64,000 nucleotides of DNA, taken from positions 372,001 through 436,000 of the forward strand of contig NZ_JAFBEC010000001.1 of the NCBI RefSeq assembly GCF_016908595.1, read 5' to 3'. Under the pieces are notes generated by a model. It was given only the letters and a program-made list of their open reading frames with translations, was not told where the DNA came from and searched no databases. The position numbers were made by a program, and so were the translations under genes. Below, one piece after another: positions 52,076 through 61,208 of this stretch (positions within the stretch are counted from its first letter, which is position 1; each line of letters opens with the position of its first letter). The DNA comes from Geomicrobium sediminis (GTDB taxonomy: Bacteria; Bacillota; Bacilli; Bacillales; Marinococcaceae).

Positions 52076-53467
52076 TTAACTTTCTTTAAAGTGATATGGA
52101 AGAAACGAATTGGGCTTTTTCACCGTACTCAATCGCTCTTCTTTCGTTTCACGAGAGCGATTGGTCGCTACAAATGATGATTCTTCACTCCAAGTTCCAT
52201 CAACGTTTACACGATAAGCATAGGTCGTCCCAGGCTCAAGTTCTGTTGCCAAAGACGTGTACAACCGCTTCTCACCATGTTCATCATAGACTAATTTTGT
52301 TGACGCATCGTAGCGCTTCGCCGCAGCGCTATAGAATTTCTCTGGATCTCGCTTTTCAACAACTTCTATAAAACCTGACTCTGTTCTAGGGTGCGCTTCA
52401 AAATGAATCGCCTGTCTGTTTGGGTGTTCATTGTACCAATCGAACGTTATATTTTCAGGTTGATCATCACCTATTGCTTTGACAATCTCACCTTCCCACA
52501 CCTCGCTTTTACGCCCATCAGGGGCAACAGCTTGGATTCTCACATCACCTTCAAGTGCTGTTAACATGCGAGTAACTAGATACCCTTCTTCATTTGTGAC
52601 TGGAATCTCACTCCAATCAACAGGTTCTGCATCAGATTTTTTGAGATATGTCTTCGCTTGTTCATTCCCTGATATCTCAATAAATTCATCATCACCCGTC
52701 TCCGTTTCTTCATAGACATAATACTGTGTGTTTGGTCCAACGGGGAACCAATGGCTCTCTTGTTGTTCGTGAAGGTCATGGTAAAGCGACGTTGCCTCTT
52801 TCGTCTGTACGCGCGGGATTTCAGTCTCTACGTGTAACGAAGCGCCTTTTACGCCGTTCCCGTTCTCATCTGTAACAACAATCTCCGTTTCATGCCCTAC
52901 AGAACGTCCTTCTACCTCAAGATGTAATCCTGGAACGACGTTTACTTCGAGCACGTCACTTTCATGAGACTTGTGATCAATCACAAGTTCTTCCATCGAA
53001 ATGTCCGTCGTACCAATCACATCTTCTTTTACATGAAAAGTAGCAACCCCGCTATGAACTCCTTCATCCGATACCTCTATAGAAACCAATCCTTTTTTTT
53101 GATCAACATCTCCATGACGACTTAAATCCACATCTTGCAACTCCAATTGATCAGCGTTATACGTCAATGTACCACTTGCTTGATCATTTGACTCAAAAAC
53201 AAAGTGGACAGTTAGCAATTGTCCAGCAATGACTTCTTGATCTGTACGCCAATCAAACGACTGATCGGCTTCAAGATTCTCCTCTAATTCCAGCTGTCCC
53301 GGGTGCTGAATTGTTCGAGTAGAATGCTGTTGATGTTCAATCTGCATCACTTCCAAAGTTGATACTTCATCATCAGAACTTATAAATGTGTCTGTTGCAA
53401 ACAAGGAAGAATAATGAACACCAAATAATAAAACACTTACCATGCTAATACCGATCAGTCTCTTCAA
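52076..53467 (-). CDS. secreted beta-rich protein with fibronectin-like C-terminus
   Basis: The start is the TTG at 53467 (GGGGAG upstream), giving a signal peptide KRLIGISMVSVLLFGVHYSSLFATD. The ~463-residue protein is all-beta and acidic: a first Ig-like/cohesin-like domain (residues ~60-180, VIAGQLLTVHFVFESNDQ, SGVATFHVKEDVIG), a middle Big_1/EF_P-like region (VVTDENGNGVKGASLHVE), and a C-terminal domain with YRVNVDGTWSEESSFVA, resembling the fibronectin-like N-terminal domain of purple acid phosphatases (LEPGTTYAYRVN). No phosphatase domain follows. It is exported and probably acts on or at the wall; function unknown. Confidence 0.72.
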   Translation of the reverse strand: MKRLIGISMVSVLLFGVHYSSLFATDTFISSDDEVSTLEVMQIEHQQHSTRTIQHPGQLELEENLEADQSFDWRTDQEVIAGQLLTVHFVFESNDQASGTLTYNADQLELQDVDLSRHGDVDQKKGLVSIEVSDEGVHSGVATFHVKEDVIGTTDISMEELVIDHKSHESDVLEVNVVPGLHLEVEGRSVGHETEIVVTDENGNGVKGASLHVETEIPRVQTKEATSLYHDLHEQQESHWFPVGPNTQYYVYEETETGDDEFIEISGNEQAKTYLKKSDAEPVDWSEIPVTNEEGYLVTRMLTALEGDVRIQAVAPDGRKSEVWEGEIVKAIGDDQPENITFDWYNEHPNRQAIHFEAHPRTESGFIEVVEKRDPEKFYSAAAKRYDASTKLVYDEHGEKRLYTSLATELEPGTTYAYRVNVDGTWSEESSFVATNRSRETKEERLSTVKKPNSFLPYHFKES

Positions 53468-53544
53468 AATTCTGCACTCCCCTACATTTTGAATAAACTG
53501 ATTTGCGCAAAACAGTCTCGACGTATACGAGAATTTCGCCCACA

Positions 53545-53580
53545 AAAAAAATAACCCTTTTCATAAATTGAAAAAGGGTC
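53545..53580 (-). terminator. terminator after RNHCP gene
   Basis: AACCCTTTTC pairs with GAAAAAGGGT (with a short loop), followed by a T run (TATTTTTTT) on the leftward strand; it begins 3 bases past the stop of the RNHCP gene. Confidence 0.75.
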
Positions 53581-53581
53581 T

Positions 53582-53899
53582 TTAGTCACGACTTCGTGTT
53601 CGCATAAAAGCGATGATATCGTCGCTTTGTGCTGTATTCTCGGCAATTTTGTTGTATTGTTCATGACCACATGCGAGGCATCGATGTAGCAATTGAAAGC
53701 CTTTTTTCGAATGAGATTTTAGGTCTATAGGCTCCATTAGACTGTGACAAGTTGATGCACGATCTCCCGGAATGACGTCCACATGCTTGGAGTATAAACA
53801 GCTCGGACAATGATTGCGGTAACTTCCGTTTTCCAAAGGTTCGACTACCATTCCACAATGCTCACATGTGAATTGTGTATTCTCTGTTGCTCGACTCAC
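53582..53899 (-). CDS. RNHCP-domain zinc-ribbon protein
   Basis: The 105-residue protein has TCEHCGMVVEPLENGSYRNHCPSCLYSKHVD at residues 11-41, containing two CxxC pairs and the RNHCP motif (RNHCP at 28-32), and a second pair in LLHRCLACGHEQYNKIA. The GTG start lies 9 bases after GAGG. Such proteins bind zinc and may contact nucleic acid, but no function is known. It is a single-gene unit ended by a terminator. Confidence 0.87.
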   Translation of the reverse strand: MSRATENTQFTCEHCGMVVEPLENGSYRNHCPSCLYSKHVDVIPGDRASTCHSLMEPIDLKSHSKKGFQLLHRCLACGHEQYNKIAENTAQSDDIIAFMRTRSRD

Positions 53900-53998
53900 T
53901 TTTCTCTTCCTCCATCATTCATTGTTCTGCATGCTAGTTTAGCACAAAACGTTCACTCAAATTCTTTCAACATTTACTTCATTAGTTTTGTAAGTTTA

Positions 53999-54047
53999 AA
54001 AAGGTTAGGTGTTGTAATTGACTTGTACACAACACCTAACCTTTTTA
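53999..54047 (-). terminator. strong terminator after SEC-C/HTH gene
   Basis: An 18-bp perfect stem (AAAAAGGTTAGGTGTTGT from about 53998 with ACAACACCTAACCTTTTT to 54046), with a T run, about 28 bases after the stop of the SEC-C gene. Confidence 0.9.
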
Positions 54048-54074
54048 TTATACTTTTGGAAGCTCTAAACAATA

Positions 54075-55172
54075 TCATGTTCCTGTATTCGTTTTTTCCA
54101 ATTGCTCTAACGCCTTGTTTACTTCACGTACATCGCCTGCTAGTGAGGATTCAAGCTCTTTAAGGCGCTTTGATAGCGTACTTGGTGATACACCAAAGTG
54201 CGTTGCAATGGCTTTCTTCGTGACAGTCGCTTTCGCGATCTTCGTTTCAATTAGGTAACTTAATGTAGCTGAGAACACTTCTGCCTTGCGAATGTTCGGC
54301 TCTTCACGTTCGCAATAACGACGCCACAACAGCTCTCCTACTTGGCGGTACTCTTCCTTATCTTGACCTGCCATGTACGCTGCGTACTGTTCAACAACTT
54401 CTTGTTGCTCATTCGTCTCAAGTGCAGCTGGTTCTACATCGTTGTCTTCTGATGAGCTTTTTTCACCATATAAACAAATGAGTAGTACATTTAAGAACTC
54501 TTCATTCATGTATGCTCGTGAATCTTGATAGTCACTATCGTTATATTGAGCTAGGATCGTCTCTTTACGTTCTTTGGCGTGATCTTTTAACAATTGCAAT
54601 GGCGCTGCAAAGACTTGCTTCATTTCACCTGCTGGCAATAGAACGGTTAATAACAACTCGCCCTTTTCAGGTTCGCGACCTTGCTCATAGTTCTCTTGAT
54701 TAAGTAGAACGTGAGTACGTTCATGCGTAAAAATATCATCAACAACAATCACATTGTCCCCTTTGATCTCTTGAACTTCATAGACCGATGGCGCAACGGA
54801 TGGCCACTGCTTAAAGCTCTCAATGACAGAAGGGCGATGCAGTTTCGGCAGACGTCCTTCTACAAAGCGCTCCATCATCGTCTTACCTTCAAAGGAATGA
54901 CAGACCATTACCCAAATGGCTCCGAAGAACTGCACAAAGTTCTTTCCTTCTGTGTGCAATCCAGAACTGTCTACTTTTGCATGAACGAGGTTGTTTACTT
55001 TTTTCATTTCTTTGTTCATGACGTGTTTGAATAATTGATCTTGTAGATCACGTAAGTTTTGGTTTACAGTTTCAGAGATTTGTACTGTTTCGTTTTTCCC
55101 ACAACATTTTTTATATTTTTTCCCGCTACCGCATGGGCACGGTTCATTTCGTCCTATACGTTTAATTTCCAA
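54075..55172 (-). CDS. SEC-C metal-binding protein with C-terminal helix-turn-helix
   Basis: The 365-residue protein begins with a SEC-C zinc motif ([19 protein letters not shown], residues 5-23), continues with a long mixed region of ~280 residues without a recognised domain, and ends with a helix-turn-helix ([24 protein letters not shown], near residues 320-345) and a short charged tail. The TTG start is preceded by AAGGGG at close spacing. SEC-C domains bind zinc and occur at protein and nucleic-acid contact points. The combination with an HTH suggests a DNA-binding regulator, but targets are unknown. It is transcribed alone. Confidence 0.8.
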   Translation of the reverse strand: MEIKRIGRNEPCPCGSGKKYKKCCGKNETVQISETVNQNLRDLQDQLFKHVMNKEMKKVNNLVHAKVDSSGLHTEGKNFVQFFGAIWVMVCHSFEGKTMMERFVEGRLPKLHRPSVIESFKQWPSVAPSVYEVQEIKGDNVIVVDDIFTHERTHVLLNQENYEQGREPEKGELLLTVLLPAGEMKQVFAAPLQLLKDHAKERKETILAQYNDSDYQDSRAYMNEEFLNVLLICLYGEKSSSEDNDVEPAALETNEQQEVVEQYAAYMAGQDKEEYRQVGELLWRRYCEREEPNIRKAEVFSATLSYLIETKIAKATVTKKAIATHFGVSPSTLSKRLKELESSLAGDVREVNKALEQLEKTNTGT

Positions 55173-55296
55173 TCGCCCCTTGTTACAATTTCAACCCAAC
55201 CCTATAGTACTAAGATAGCTGATTCTGGCGGAAAACTCAATCTCCCAACATAGGGAGCGACTGGAAATCTTTCTTAAAGTCTTCTTTTAGTATAGG

Positions 55297-55338
55297 AAAA
55301 AAGGGATGCAAGCCTATGAATCCAGCCTGCATCCCTTT
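55297..55338 (-). terminator. terminator after the S8 protease gene
   Basis: AAAGGGATGCAGGC and GCTTGCATCCCTTT pair around a 10-base loop, followed by TTTTTCCTATAC on the leftward strand, a few bases past the stop codon. Confidence 0.85.
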
Positions 55339-55344
55339 CTATCA

Positions 55345-58300
55345 TTAACGCATGAGCCCAAAACCTGGTCTTGGTACTGGTAGAATAACAGATGCTTCTC
55401 CTGTTGCATGAATTCGTTTCGTCACGACATCAGTCTGACCGTGCTCATCTGTAATTCCTAGTGTTACGGTGTACGTACCTTCACGCAAATACGTATGATT
55501 CACTTGTTCACCTGAAGCACGTTCTCCATCTCCAAATGCCCATGAGTAATTTACAATCTCCCCATCAGCAACGGAATTCGAAGCGTCTAAGAAGAAGCTC
55601 TTGCCTGATTCAATCGAATTTGGCAAAGTAAACTCAGCTCTTGGCGCATCTGGCGCTGGTGCCGGCTCTTCTTCCGACGGTACGTTAATGAACAATTTTC
55701 CATCTGCTGTTTCACGAACTTCGTTGCCGAATTGATCTGTCGCACGGAGTTCAATGACAGCACCGTTCGCTACAGCATTTGAGATTGCTGTCCAATACCC
55801 AACATAATGCCCTTCTGACGTTTCACGCATCGGTAATTCAACGACATGATCAGGCAAGTTCACGAGTGGCATTTGAATGACAAACGAAGCATCCAATCCA
55901 CTTACACTATCAAACGATATTTGAACCGTTTCCCCTGCATTCAAGTGAACATCTTCTGCTGGTTGAACATTTTCAATCGTTGGTGCTTCAAACCCAGCAT
56001 ATACTGTAACTTGTTTTGTAGAAACATTACCCGCGAGATCCGTTGCTTCTACAACAATTTCGTTCTCGCCAAGGTCTAGAAGAAGGCGTTGACTAAATGC
56101 ACCGTCCTCAGAAACCTCTACTTCTCGTTCATTAATTGTAAGAGAATCAAGGTTCTCATCTTCAACAGTTCCAGTAACAGTAATGGCTTCACGGTTCGTG
56201 ACTTCACCATCTTCTGGTGATTCAATCGTGATAACCGGGTCTACCGTGTCTTTAATAACGGTTACTGGATCTGAAGGATCAGATAGACCGTCTTCAACTT
56301 CTGCACGAGCGACAAGTACGTTCTCGCCTTCAGTTAAATCAACTTCCGCACTCCAAGAACCTGCTTCAGCCTCTGTTCTCGTTACTTCTTCCTCATTGTT
56401 GTAAATGACCATCTCTGCTTCTGCTTGTTCATGCAACGATCCTTCTACAACAATGCTCTCTTCATTCGTATACGTCATATCTTCTGGCGTCTCAATTACC
56501 GGTGCCTCTAACTCATAAGAGACGTCGGCACGGATCATAAAGTTACCATAGCTTAATTCTTGTTCAAAGCTTCCGCTCACATACAGGTAAGAGCGTTCAG
56601 CGTTGTTGGAAGACATATCTGTACCGACCGCAGGAGATAAGTCCCCAATTTGCGTTTGAATGGTCGTTACGAAGAAATCACGATCTGTTACAACGCCATA
56701 TTCAGATAAGTCAACATAGTTCCAAGCTCCACGTTCTACTTCGATCTCAAAAGGCTCAACGAGCTGAGTCGTTGGGTTCCCTTCACCGTCTGTATCATAG
56801 ACAGCGATTTGAGTTTCTGTACCTCCTGGTACAGGGAAATCGTCACCCCAAACGTAAAGATTCACGCCATTAACACTCGCAGCTTCACTCGGTGTAAATT
56901 GTACAGCCATCCCGTTGTTTGCTGCGTTTAAGACGACGGCATTTTCAGCATTGCCGTTGTCATATGCAATCTCATCATCAAAGCCGATAAATGGGCGCAT
57001 TTCAACCGTTACTTCGGTTGCTTCACCGCCGACAACTTCAATTCCACTCATTTGTGTACTGTGGAAGCTCGGTGCTGAGACAGCGATCGTGTACTCGCCT
57101 TCAAGCACATCTTCCAATGTGAAGTTCCCATCTTCATCGGTGATTGCATCTGTAATTGCCGGGTCTTCAACGACGCGAACGGTCGCATCTTCTACCGGCT
57201 CATCATTTCTTTCATTTACAACAGTTCCCGTAATTTCACCTGTAGGAATCTCTGTAAGCATGAAATTGGCCGTTGAACTTTCTCCCTCTTGAACCGTCAC
57301 TTCTTGTTGCTCAGAGTAGAAACCATATGCATCTGCTTCGACCGTATACGTACCTTCACTATGGTTAATGCGATACGTTCCAGTCGCTGGATTCGTTGTC
57401 GCTGAGCGATTCGTCTCAAGCACAGTGACTGCTGAAGATACTGGTAATCCACTTACGGAAGGAGCAATTGTTGATGTTTCTTCGCGTACATCAGACTCTT
57501 CATAAGGCGTTGAGCCATCCGGAGCAGGGATATTTGTCACCTGTTCAAGTTCACGCTCAATGCGCTCATCAGATGGGCGTTCTGCTTTTACGTCATCATT
57601 TTCAGCAACATGTTCAACATCTTCACTCGTTCCAACAACCGTCACTTCATCAATGTACCAACCTGGGTAAGCGATGATACTGTCAGAATCAAAAGCAAAG
57701 CGGATTTGAATGCTTTCGCCTAAATAATCATTAAGAGAGATCTCTGCTTGAGCCCAAGCTTGATCACGGCCTGTGAATTCAGCAAGTTCATCCCACGTTT
57801 CACCGTCATCACTTGATACTTGCACAAATCCATAGTCCCAGTTGTTCTCAATGTCTTGCCAATGAGTTACATGAAGTTCAGCAAGATCTACGTCATCTAG
57901 TTCAATGATTGGGCTACCGATATAGCTATCTTCAGCATTATTGTAGTTGCCAGATAAGTTCGTCGCCCACAGACGCTCACCTGTTAGTGCTTCATTTGGT
58001 CCTGAGGTCGGCTCTCCCCATTCCCAAGAACTATTCGTTCCACCGCTTTCAAAACCTCCATCATCCTCTTGGAATGTATTGTGATAGAAAACGGTGATGT
58101 TCGGAGCAACAGCTGAAACTTCGTTTGAAGGATCGCTTTCGTTGCCATCATAATCACTCGCTGTTACGACGTACGTATACTCTGTACCACCTTCAACGTT
58201 TAAATCTTGGAACGTTGTAGAAGATGTCGTCGCAATGGAGTCAAATTCGTCATCTGTAGCACGGTAAACCGTGTACTCGTGTAAATCAAGCTCTTCATCG

Positions 58301-60729
58301 ACTGGTGCATCCCAATCTAATTGAAGTCCTGCCGTACTAGATGTAACGTCCAAGTTCTCTGGTACTGAAGGCGCTGTCACGTCTTCACCGACGAGATGAA
58401 CATTGTCAAGATACCAACCTGTAGCAGTTGTTGCACTGTTCGATTCTAGAACAAAAGCAACAAGAACAGGCGCTTCACTACCAACATAATCATCAAGGTC
58501 TACATAAAGGGACTGCCATCCGTCGCTGTTACCAGTAAATTCTAAGGCTTGCTCCCAATGATCTCCGTAGTCATCCGAGACAAGAACATTTGCATAATCA
58601 ACACCTGAAATGACCTCTCGCCATTCATTTAAGCGAAGTGATGCCGTTTCAGCGTCACGCAAATCAATGGGAACACTATAAAGTACATGCTCATCATCAC
58701 TATAGTTGCCGCTCAAGTTTGTGCCAACGAGGTTTTCCCCGTTTACAGGTTCAGGTCCGACTTCAGGGCTTCCCCACTCCCAGTCACCTTCAAGCACCCA
58801 ACCAATTGGCTCAGATTCAAAATCTTCACTGTAGTTGTCAGGTGTAACACCAAAGTCAACTTCTACAGAATAACGTTCTGTTTGTGCAACGTTATTACCG
58901 TAGTCACTAGCTTGAATGAAATACTCAAATGATTCGTCGCCAAGAAGGTTAGCAGGAAGAACAGCACGGTACGTACCTTCTTCGTGGTCACCCGATACTT
59001 GTTCCATCGTGAACACGTAATGGTGATTAATCTCATCATTTGTCATCCAAACTTCAGCATCCGTAACAGATACATCATCTGTAATCGTTGCTGTGATCGG
59101 CACATCGTACCCTGCAAACACACTCTCTAAAGGAGAATGTTCGATTTCAGGAGGCAAATCATCGCTTCCTTCTTGCAATACAGAACCTTCAATACTTCCT
59201 AAGTTACCAGCAATCGAAGCAACCGCTTCGTATGCGTTCACCATTCCCACGCCATATGCATCGTTAGGAACCGTCGTATATTGACTGTCCGTTAACGGAT
59301 CTGCAGTCTCATCGATGATGGCTTCAATTTCATTTGGTGTCAGTCCACTGTCTGTGGATAACAACAATGCCGCTGTTCCTGCAATGTGAGGAGCAGCCAT
59401 TGAAGTTCCGTTCCACCCGGCTTCATATCCACCTGGTACTGATGAACGGATGTTCACTCCAGGAGCGGAGACATTTGGCTTTTGGTCGCCTTCATATTGA
59501 CTAGGTCCACGACTTGAAAAGCTTGCAACCGCATCATTGATATCCGTTGCTGCTACTGCATAGCTTTCAGGATAGTTTGCAGGAGGAGTAACTGTTTCAT
59601 CTCCTGGACCGGAGTTTCCTGCAGAAAATGTCGGCATAATGCCTGAGTCTTTCCACGCTTGAACCATTGGTCGGTACCAATCATTCACCCCAGGTTGACC
59701 ACCCCAAGAGTTGTTTACAATGTCTGGTGCTAAAGAGGGGTCATCTTCTGGTGCAAGCATATATTGACCCGATGCAAGGAGATCTGACTGTGTACCACCA
59801 AGAGCCGAGAATGCCCTTGCAGAGATCCAATTGGCATCAGGAGCTACACCGATTTTGTTCTCATCATCAGGACCCTGACCGAGAATAGTCCCCATCACGT
59901 GTGAACCATGCGGCTGAGAAGCCAAATCATATGGCATATCCTGACCTTCAACAGCATCGAACCAGTTTCCGTATGGATCGGAGTTTTCAGGGTCATCTGG
60001 ATTATATCCACGCCAGTTTTCTTGAAGCGCTTCATGCGTCCAATCCGTTCCACTGTCAATAATACCGACCGTAATGCCTTCACCGGTAACGCCTATGTCA
60101 TCCCACACATCCGGTGCACCAATGCGGTCAATGTTCCATTCCACATTGTCGTCAGTCGCTTCGATTTCTTCACTCGAGACTTCTGGTAAATCCAACTCAA
60201 TAAATTCATCGAGTTTAATGCGGCTAATTTCTGGGCGATAAGACAGAGTACGAAGGGTGTCTCGATCAAGGGTTGCTGCGACAACGTTCATAATGTAGTA
60301 CCCTTCGTATTCGATGACGTTTCCTTCTTCTTCAGCGGCTTCAAGTAAGCTGACAGTAGCTGCTTGTGTATCCGTTGCTGTGCTTCTTAGTGCATTGTAG
60401 ACACTGTTACTGATTGCACGCTGTTGTTGATGTGGCGTTGCATTAGACCCAACCGATTGCAACCCTTGCTGTGCTGCAACAGCAGTGTCGACTTGCTCTT
60501 CCATTTCAATAAGTACAGACACATGCTGGTCTTGTCGAAATGCTCGCACTACCTCTTCGTCAATTTTTTCACTTGCTCGATCTGCAAGCTCTCGTTGTAC
60601 ATCGTTCACATCTGATTGATTTGCGCTTGCAATGGAGGGAGTTGCGAGGACACTAGCATAAGGAGATAAAATAAGTGCACCAATCATCATGACAGACAGA
60701 CTACGCCTTTCGAGTTTACCTTTTTTCAT
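55345..60729 (-). CDS. bpr: bacillopeptidase F-like S8 serine protease, multidomain secreted
   Basis: The 1794-residue protein has a signal peptide (to ~37), an I9-like propeptide (~60-180), and an S8 domain (~195-515) with Asp225 (VGIIDSGTD), His274 (SQPHGSHVMGT), Ser443 (NGTSMAAPH) and oxyanion Asn372 (SAGNSG). Next come two homologous MAM-like domains (~630-782, ~880-1034) around a fibronectin III domain (~785-875), two carboxypeptidase-regulatory-like domains (~1085-1245), a ~150-residue beta domain, Ig-like repeats (~1415-1690) and a PKD domain (~1695-1780). The mature chain is very acidic and has no LPXTG. It is longer than B. subtilis Bpr (1433 residues). It degrades extracellular protein. 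The ATG follows AAAGGAGG. Confidence 0.93.
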   Translation of the reverse strand: MKKGKLERRSLSVMMIGALILSPYASVLATPSIASANQSDVNDVQRELADRASEKIDEEVVRAFRQDQHVSVLIEMEEQVDTAVAAQQGLQSVGSNATPHQQQRAISNSVYNALRSTATDTQAATVSLLEAAEEEGNVIEYEGYYIMNVVAATLDRDTLRTLSYRPEISRIKLDEFIELDLPEVSSEEIEATDDNVEWNIDRIGAPDVWDDIGVTGEGITVGIIDSGTDWTHEALQENWRGYNPDDPENSDPYGNWFDAVEGQDMPYDLASQPHGSHVMGTILGQGPDDENKIGVAPDANWISARAFSALGGTQSDLLASGQYMLAPEDDPSLAPDIVNNSWGGQPGVNDWYRPMVQAWKDSGIMPTFSAGNSGPGDETVTPPANYPESYAVAATDINDAVASFSSRGPSQYEGDQKPNVSAPGVNIRSSVPGGYEAGWNGTSMAAPHIAGTAALLLSTDSGLTPNEIEAIIDETADPLTDSQYTTVPNDAYGVGMVNAYEAVASIAGNLGSIEGSVLQEGSDDLPPEIEHSPLESVFAGYDVPITATITDDVSVTDAEVWMTNDEINHHYVFTMEQVSGDHEEGTYRAVLPANLLGDESFEYFIQASDYGNNVAQTERYSVEVDFGVTPDNYSEDFESEPIGWVLEGDWEWGSPEVGPEPVNGENLVGTNLSGNYSDDEHVLYSVPIDLRDAETASLRLNEWREVISGVDYANVLVSDDYGDHWEQALEFTGNSDGWQSLYVDLDDYVGSEAPVLVAFVLESNSATTATGWYLDNVHLVGEDVTAPSVPENLDVTSSTAGLQLDWDAPVDEELDLHEYTVYRATDDEFDSIATTSSTTFQDLNVEGGTEYTYVVTASDYDGNESDPSNEVSAVAPNITVFYHNTFQEDDGGFESGGTNSSWEWGEPTSGPNEALTGERLWATNLSGNYNNAEDSYIGSPIIELDDVDLAELHVTHWQDIENNWDYGFVQVSSDDGETWDELAEFTGRDQAWAQAEISLNDYLGESIQIRFAFDSDSIIAYPGWYIDEVTVVGTSEDVEHVAENDDVKAERPSDERIERELEQVTNIPAPDGSTPYEESDVREETSTIAPSVSGLPVSSAVTVLETNRSATTNPATGTYRINHSEGTYTVEADAYGFYSEQQEVTVQEGESSTANFMLTEIPTGEITGTVVNERNDEPVEDATVRVVEDPAITDAITDEDGNFTLEDVLEGEYTIAVSAPSFHSTQMSGIEVVGGEATEVTVEMRPFIGFDDEIAYDNGNAENAVVLNAANNGMAVQFTPSEAASVNGVNLYVWGDDFPVPGGTETQIAVYDTDGEGNPTTQLVEPFEIEVERGAWNYVDLSEYGVVTDRDFFVTTIQTQIGDLSPAVGTDMSSNNAERSYLYVSGSFEQELSYGNFMIRADVSYELEAPVIETPEDMTYTNEESIVVEGSLHEQAEAEMVIYNNEEEVTRTEAEAGSWSAEVDLTEGENVLVARAEVEDGLSDPSDPVTVIKDTVDPVITIESPEDGEVTNREAITVTGTVEDENLDSLTINEREVEVSEDGAFSQRLLLDLGENEIVVEATDLAGNVSTKQVTVYAGFEAPTIENVQPAEDVHLNAGETVQISFDSVSGLDASFVIQMPLVNLPDHVVELPMRETSEGHYVGYWTAISNAVANGAVIELRATDQFGNEVRETADGKLFINVPSEEEPAPAPDAPRAEFTLPNSIESGKSFFLDASNSVADGEIVNYSWAFGDGERASGEQVNHTYLREGTYTVTLGITDEHGQTDVVTKRIHATGEASVILPVPRPGFGLMR

Positions 60730-61162
60730 TCGTTTCCTCCTTTTTTCTTATACTCCGGTGAACGCTCTACATGAAACAGAGAATGTCGAACCGAAAGTCA
60801 CCTCCTTATGAGTATGAAGATTTATGTCGGAAGTCTTTGTTGTCACTCTAATACTACTAGATTAAATATTTAAAAAAATGAGAATAAACCACTTTTGTTT
60901 TTACCATTTTTTAGTACAAATGGTTGATGAGGAACATCTAATCTTCAAGTGAACAATCCTTCAATGAGAGACCAATGAACCAACACCCTTACTTCGATTG
61001 TCATGATGAAACCTGTGAGAATTTGTATGGTTCTGTCGAGACGATGACAACCGGTAGGGATTGCTGTCGAGCATTCTGTACGTTCAGCAATGAAACAAAA
61101 AATGATTACAAAGCGTCGTCGAACGAGTCCTACTTTTTTCTAGAAAAATTCAGTTTAGACAC
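60730..61162. promoter_or_regulatory. protease 5' leader and upstream region with an orphan Shine-Dalgarno sequence
   Basis: No gene is visible in this stretch. On the leftward strand, TAAGGAGGTGA at 60808-60798 is a near-perfect match to the 16S anti-SD but has no start codon at usual distance; the real protease binding site is at about 60744-60734. Such an orphan site in a long leader resembles the STAB-SD mRNA stabilisers of Bacillus. A 67-codon plus-strand frame at 60975-61178 overlaps a terminator and is not credible. Confidence 0.45.
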
Positions 61163-61202
61163 GAAAAAACCACTCTAAGCAACGTACATTACTTAAAGTG
61201 GT
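61163..61202 (-). terminator. terminator after oligoendopeptidase gene
   Basis: ACCACTTTAAG pairs with CTTAGAGTGGT (one wobble) around a loop, followed by a T run (TTTTTTCGTG) on the leftward strand, a few bases past the stop. Confidence 0.83.
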
Positions 61203-61208
61203 CGTTTC

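Noticed and set aside
60975-61178. 67-codon plus-strand frame beside the protease promoter
   Set aside because: It runs through the terminator of the oligoendopeptidase gene, has no ribosome binding site and its composition is not gene-like.
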